Assembly: GCF_039680535.1 (NCBI RefSeq)
Contig: NZ_JBDKSS010000017.1
Span: 1-64,000 of the forward strand
Direction: 5' to 3'
DNA length: 64,000 bases
Source of the DNA: Parvibaculum sp039680535
GTDB taxonomy: Bacteria > Pseudomonadota > Alphaproteobacteria > Parvibaculales > Parvibaculaceae
Part shown: in pieces, positions 60,480 through 64,000 of the stretch
How the letters are laid out: each line of letters begins with the position of its first letter
Position numbering within the stretch: the first letter of the stretch is position 1
The notes under the pieces: model-generated
Seen by the model: only the letters and a program-made list of their open reading frames with translations
Told to the model about the DNA's origin: nothing
Databases searched by the model: none
Program-made: the position numbers and the translations under genes

Positions 60480-60854
60480 ATGAAACTCTGGCTCACCATC
60501 GGCGCCCTGTCGGGCTTTCTCGCCGTCGCACTGGGCGCTTTCGGCTCTCATGGTCTCGCCCATCGCGTGCCGCCGGAGCAGATTACCACCTTCGAAATCG
60601 GCGTCCGTTACCATATGTATCACGCGCTCGCGCTGTTCGCGGTCGCCTGGCTCGCATCGCGCGAACCCGGTGCCCTCGTCTCGACGGCGGGCTGGACCTT
60701 CGTCGCGGGCATCGTGCTTTTCTCCGGGTCGCTCTATTTCCTTGGACTGACGGGTAGCAAGGCGCTGGTGCTGGTGACGCCCCTTGGCGGCGTCGCATTC
60801 CTGATCGGCTGGCTCTGCCTTTTCGCGGCGGGGCTCAAACTTCCCTCCGCCTGA
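60480..60854 (+). CDS. DUF423 family membrane protein
   Basis: A 124-residue protein with four TM helices. LTIGALSGFLAVALGAFGSH then GLAHRV, FEIGVRYHMYHALALFAVAW, and AGIVLFSGSLYFLGLTGSKA are the DUF423 (YgdD-like) signature. Function unknown. GGAAACAG lies before the ATG. Confidence 0.9.
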   Translation: MKLWLTIGALSGFLAVALGAFGSHGLAHRVPPEQITTFEIGVRYHMYHALALFAVAWLASREPGALVSTAGWTFVAGIVLFSGSLYFLGLTGSKALVLVTPLGGVAFLIGWLCLFAAGLKLPSA

Positions 60855-60987
60855 GGAAAAAGCGACGAAATCGCAGACTCATCCCCTGCCCCGCTGGACA
60901 GGCACATTATCGCTCCCTATCTTCATCACTATACCACGGTCTATTTTTGTGGAGAGACCCGAAAACCGGGCGAAATGGGGAGAAGCT

Positions 60988-62493
60988 ATGGGTGAGCAGG
61001 TTCTGATCATCGGCGCGGGAATCGCCGGACTTTCAACGGCGCTGGCGCTGGGGCGGACGGGCCGTGAAATCACGATCCTCGACCGCGACCCGCCCCCGCC
61101 CGAAACCTCTGCCGACGAAGCATTCGAGCAATGGGAACGCAAGGGCGTCGGCCATCTGCGTCACAGCCATGCCTTCCTCGCCCGGCTGCACAAGCTCATC
61201 CGCGACAATTACCCGGACCTGATGAAAGACCTGCTCGCCGCAGGCTGCGTCGAGATCGGCTTTGCCGAAAACATTCCGCCGAGGCTCCGCCCGCTCTACG
61301 AGCCCGCGCCGGAAGATGACGACCTCACCATTCTGACCAGCCGGCGAACCACGCTCGAACTGGTGATGCGCCGCTACGTCGCCCGCCAGCCGCATGTCCG
61401 CTTCCATACGGAGACGCGCGTGCGCGGCCTCATTACCGAGCGCAGCGCCGACAGCCTGCGCGTGCGCGGCGTGATCGCGGAGGACGATGCAACCGGACGG
61501 CGCGAAATCTTCGCCGACGTCATCGTCGATGCGGCGGGCAAGAACAGCCTCGGCATCGATTGGCTGCGCGAGAAAGGCGCCACGATCGACGAAGTGGCCG
61601 CGCCCGCCGGCATTGTCTATTTCACGCGGCATTATCGCCTGCGCGACGGCGTGGAGCCGCCGGAGCGCGGCGACGCGCCGGGCGCCGCCGATATGCGCTA
61701 CATCAAATACGGCCTCTTTCCCGCCGACAATCGCTGCTTCTCGATCACGCTCGCCGTGCCGGAAACCGAAATGGAGATCCGCCGCAGCATCGTGAAGCCC
61801 GAGATCTTCGACGCCATCTGCGCCGAGATTCCCGGCATTGCGAAATGGACTGCGCCCGAAATCTCCGACGCGAAGAGCCGTGTCTTCGGCATGGGCGAAC
61901 TCGTCAGCCGCTGGCGGACGATGGTGAAGGAGGGCCGGCCCGCCGCGCTCAACTATTTCCCGATCGGCGACGGCCTCATCCGCACCAACCCGCTTTACGG
62001 CCGCGGCTGTTCCTTTGCCGCGGTTTCGGCACATATCCTGTGCGACGTACTTGAGGAGACGAGCGACCCCACCCAGCGCGCCGTGAAATATCACGCCAAG
62101 GTCGATGCGGAGCTGCGCCCCTATTACGACACGATGGTTCAGCAGGACCTCGCCGCAACCCGCGCGGCAAGGAATGCGCTCGATCCCGACCACAAGCCGG
62201 GTTTCAAGGCGCGCCTTCTGGCGAGCTTCATCGAAGACGGCATGATGACCGCGGTGCGCTCGGATGTGCGCCTGCTGCGCGCCTTCATGCGCGGCTTCCA
62301 CATGATCGAACACCCGTCACTCTGGCTGAAGAATCCGCGCAACTTTGCGAAGGTTCTTCTGGTCTGGGCCAGGGGCAAGAAGCGCAACGCTGCCTTCTAT
62401 CCGCCAAAGCTCGGACCGGGCCGCCGCGAGATGCTGACAAAGCTCGGCCTTTCGCCGACGGCGGATTTCGAGCGGCTGAAGACGGCGGCCTAA
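60988..62493 (+). CDS. FAD-dependent monooxygenase/oxidoreductase
   Basis: A 501-residue flavoprotein. VLIIGAGIAGLSTALALGRT is the N-terminal FAD motif; RRTTLELVMRRYVARQPHVR matches flavin hydroxylase-like proteins; a second conserved region FPIGDGLIRTNPLYGRGCSF is the FAD-binding GD motif. It resembles group A-like hydroxylases/squalene epoxidase-like proteins. Substrate unknown. GGGGAGAAG precedes the ATG. The epoxide-hydrolase-like gene follows 21 bases later, so a linked oxygenation-then-hydrolysis step is conceivable. Confidence 0.85.
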   Translation: MGEQVLIIGAGIAGLSTALALGRTGREITILDRDPPPPETSADEAFEQWERKGVGHLRHSHAFLARLHKLIRDNYPDLMKDLLAAGCVEIGFAENIPPRLRPLYEPAPEDDDLTILTSRRTTLELVMRRYVARQPHVRFHTETRVRGLITERSADSLRVRGVIAEDDATGRREIFADVIVDAAGKNSLGIDWLREKGATIDEVAAPAGIVYFTRHYRLRDGVEPPERGDAPGAADMRYIKYGLFPADNRCFSITLAVPETEMEIRRSIVKPEIFDAICAEIPGIAKWTAPEISDAKSRVFGMGELVSRWRTMVKEGRPAALNYFPIGDGLIRTNPLYGRGCSFAAVSAHILCDVLEETSDPTQRAVKYHAKVDAELRPYYDTMVQQDLAATRAARNALDPDHKPGFKARLLASFIEDGMMTAVRSDVRLLRAFMRGFHMIEHPSLWLKNPRNFAKVLLVWARGKKRNAAFYPPKLGPGRREMLTKLGLSPTADFERLKTAA

Positions 62494-62514
62494 AAGAAAC
62501 AGGGAGGACACCAC

Positions 62515-63486
62515 ATGGCATTTCCAGAGCCTTACTACGTCAAGACCAACGGCATCGACATGGCCGTCTATGAAGAAGGCCCGAAGGACGGCGTGCCGGT
62601 GGTGCTGTGCCACGGCTTCCCGGAACTCGCCTATTCATGGCGGCATCAGTTGCCCGCGCTTGCCAAGGCAGGCTTCCGCGCCATCGCGCCGGACCAGCGC
62701 GGCTATGGCAACACGGGCGGCCCCAAGGGACAGGAGTCCGTGCCGCTCTATGACCTGAAGCATCTGACGGACGACCTTGCCGGAATGCTCGACGCGCTCG
62801 GCCTCGAAAAGGCGATCTTCGCCGGCCATGACTGGGGCGGCTTCGTCGTCTGGCAGATGGCGCTACGTCATCCGGACCGCGTCGCCGGCGTCATCGGCGT
62901 CAACACGCCCTTCATGCCGCGCTCCCCTATCGATCCCATCGAAGGCATGCGCGCCGTCTTCGGCGAGGACATGTATATCGTCTACTTCCAGAAATATGGC
63001 GAGGCCGACGCGCTGCTCGACAAGGACGTCGCCCGCTCCATGCGCTTCTGGTACCGCAAGACCGGCATGAAGCTGGCGGAATTCGACGCGCGGCCCGCCT
63101 CTGAAAAGAACCTCGCCTTCCTCAAGGGCTTCGCTGCGGATGAAAGCCTCTGGCCGGGCAAGGTGCTGCTCAACGAGGAAGAGCTCGCCTACTACACCGC
63201 CGCCTTCAGGAAATCGGGCTTCACCGGCGGCATCAACTGGTATCGGAACTTCTCCCGCAACTGGAAGGACTCCGAAGGCCTCGTCGAGAAGGTGAACGTG
63301 CCGAGCCTTATGATCTCGGCGGCGGACGACATCGTGCTCCGGCCTTCGATGGCGGACGGCATGGAGCAATTTGTTCCAGACCTCGAAAAGCATGTAATCC
63401 CCGATTGCGGCCACTGGACGCAGGCCGAGCAACCGGAGGCCCTCAACAGGCTCATGGTCGACTGGCTGAAGCGCCGCTTCGCCTGA
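62515..63486 (+). CDS. Alpha/beta hydrolase, epoxide hydrolase-like
   Basis: A 323-residue hydrolase. VVLCHGFPELAYSWRHQLPA is the HGFPE oxyanion motif, IFAGHDWGGFVVWQMALRHP the nucleophile elbow with catalytic Asp, and a C-terminal DCGHWTQAEQP with the catalytic His. These are epoxide hydrolase hallmarks (Asp nucleophile), with cap-domain residues between. AGGGAGG lies before the ATG. It follows the flavoprotein gene by 21 bases and ends the unit; a terminator follows. Confidence 0.9.
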   Translation: MAFPEPYYVKTNGIDMAVYEEGPKDGVPVVLCHGFPELAYSWRHQLPALAKAGFRAIAPDQRGYGNTGGPKGQESVPLYDLKHLTDDLAGMLDALGLEKAIFAGHDWGGFVVWQMALRHPDRVAGVIGVNTPFMPRSPIDPIEGMRAVFGEDMYIVYFQKYGEADALLDKDVARSMRFWYRKTGMKLAEFDARPASEKNLAFLKGFAADESLWPGKVLLNEEELAYYTAAFRKSGFTGGINWYRNFSRNWKDSEGLVEKVNVPSLMISAADDIVLRPSMADGMEQFVPDLEKHVIPDCGHWTQAEQPEALNRLMVDWLKRRFA

Positions 63487-63500
63487 TCCAGACCTTCCGC

Positions 63501-63534
63501 AAAACGCCCCGGAAAGAAATCCGGGGGCGTTTTC
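63501..63534 (+). terminator. Terminator after epoxide hydrolase-like gene
   Basis: AAAACGCCCCGG and CCGGGGGCGTTTT form a GC-rich stem with a one-base bulge and a T-run, 15 bases after the stop codon. Confidence 0.8.
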
Positions 63535-63702
63535 GCGTGTTTTGGGGACGGCTTACATAATTGTTAGTGGGTTGTTGCAATGCCCCCAAGCCGTTATGAT
63601 CCGCCGCCATTTTGAATGCGACGCAGCATGGGGTACATGAGGGGCTAGCCCCAATTTGACCGCGCCGCCTGCGGCGACGAAATAAGACAAGGAAGACGAC
63701 GC

Positions 63703-64000
63703 ATGTCGCAGCAGGCGCTGGAACGGGAAGACGCGGCCGAAGCTCTGATCGAGCCCGTGCCCGCCCCCGAAAAAACGGACAAGCATTCGAAGCTCGCGGC
63801 CATCGCCGGCGACCGGCCGCTCCGCATTCTGCTGCCGAGCTATCGCTCCAATCCGACCACGGGTGGACAGGGCGTCTATATGCGCCACATCTCCAAGGCG
63901 CTGGCCGATATGGGCCACCAGATCGACGTGATCTCGGGCCCGCCCTATCCCGAGCTCGACCCGCGCGTGAAGCTCATCAAGCTTCCCTCGCTCGACCTTT
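63703..64000 (+). CDS. Glycosyltransferase family 4-like protein, N-terminal part
   Basis: The first 99 codons of a protein that runs off the right edge. After a charged leader (residues 1-38) comes PLRILLPSYRSNPTTGGQGV, YMRHISKALADMGHQIDVIS, GPPYPELDPRVKLIKLPSLD, the N-terminal donor-side fold of GT-B enzymes (GT4). AAGGAAGACG precedes the ATG. Sugar and acceptor cannot be told. Confidence 0.8.
   Translation, partial: MSQQALEREDAAEALIEPVPAPEKTDKHSKLAAIAGDRPLRILLPSYRSNPTTGGQGVYMRHISKALADMGHQIDVISGPPYPELDPRVKLIKLPSLDL

Noticed and set aside
1..64000. CRISPR arrays, insertion sequences, tRNA or rRNA genes
   Set aside because: No regularly spaced identical repeats, no transposase-like frames and no cloverleaf or ribosomal RNA segments were seen by eye. 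A short tRNA could still be missed without a covariance search.

Overview
The window is GC-rich, almost fully coding DNA from an alphaproteobacterium. Evidence: FliX, FlbT and FlaF occur together; there is a full CtrA-type box (TTAA-N7-TTAA); sigma-54 (-24/-12) promoters precede flagellar genes; LexA boxes have the alphaproteobacterial GTTC-N7-GTTC form; and an imuA/imuB/dnaE2 set is present. The mix of flagellar, P450, rubredoxin, epoxide hydrolase and ring/lipid-catabolism genes resembles hydrocarbon-using Hyphomicrobiales such as Parvibaculum, but that name is inference. No rRNA, tRNA, CRISPR array, transposase or phage gene was seen.

Layout. 1-98: start of dksA. 365-13653: flagellar region. 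A fliX/flgI divergon is followed by flgJ and an flgN/flbY-like gene, a TPR-glycosyltransferase resembling the flagellin glycosyltransferase FlmG, two flagellins, flbT-flaF, and (leftward) flgE-flgK-flgL. Early CtrA and late sigma-54 signals are visible and match the Caulobacter-type hierarchy. 13947-16117: MoxR ATPase plus VWA protein. 16114-19073: MacAB/Lol-like ABC exporter. 19202-25618: SOS mutasome genes dnaE2, imuB and imuA, each transcription unit with its own LexA box, interrupted by two small lipoprotein genes. 25690-30448: flavin reductase-like protein, methyltransferase, unknown genes, ferredoxin-NADP reductase, chorismate mutase and [2Fe-2S] ferredoxin. 30691-34375: sulfatase, then a GIY-YIG gene and a membrane-anchored PD-(D/E)XK nuclease candidate set among REP-like palindromes. 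34487-37440: LhgO-like oxidoreductase and ClC channel.

37468-40194: a tandem DsbA/HCCA-isomerase-like gene divergent from a DUF1330-membrane protein-TetR unit, with a sigma-70 promoter and an overlapping palindromic operator. 40170-42896: an HPt protein and a large two-TM coiled-coil protein. 43022-46622: Mla-type lipid transport operon (mlaE, mlaF, mlaD, lipoprotein). 46756-49646: cytochrome c, and a CHASE2-cyclase whose catalytic residues look lost. 49786-53959: dipeptide epimerase, MDR dehydrogenase, TauD-like dioxygenase, MFS transporter. 54078-59061: a leftward operon of P450, rubredoxin, conserved protein, APH-type phosphotransferase and small partner, divergent from a TetR gene. 59068-64000: VOC protein, two alpha/beta hydrolases, DUF423, flavoprotein monooxygenase and the start of a glycosyltransferase.

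The strongest leads are the P450-rubredoxin-phosphotransferase operon (possible hydroxylate-then-phosphorylate catabolism), the membrane/coiled-coil/PD-(D/E)XK protein, the FlmG-like gene beside the flagellins, the duplicated LexA boxes of the split mutasome, and the degenerate CHASE2-cyclase.
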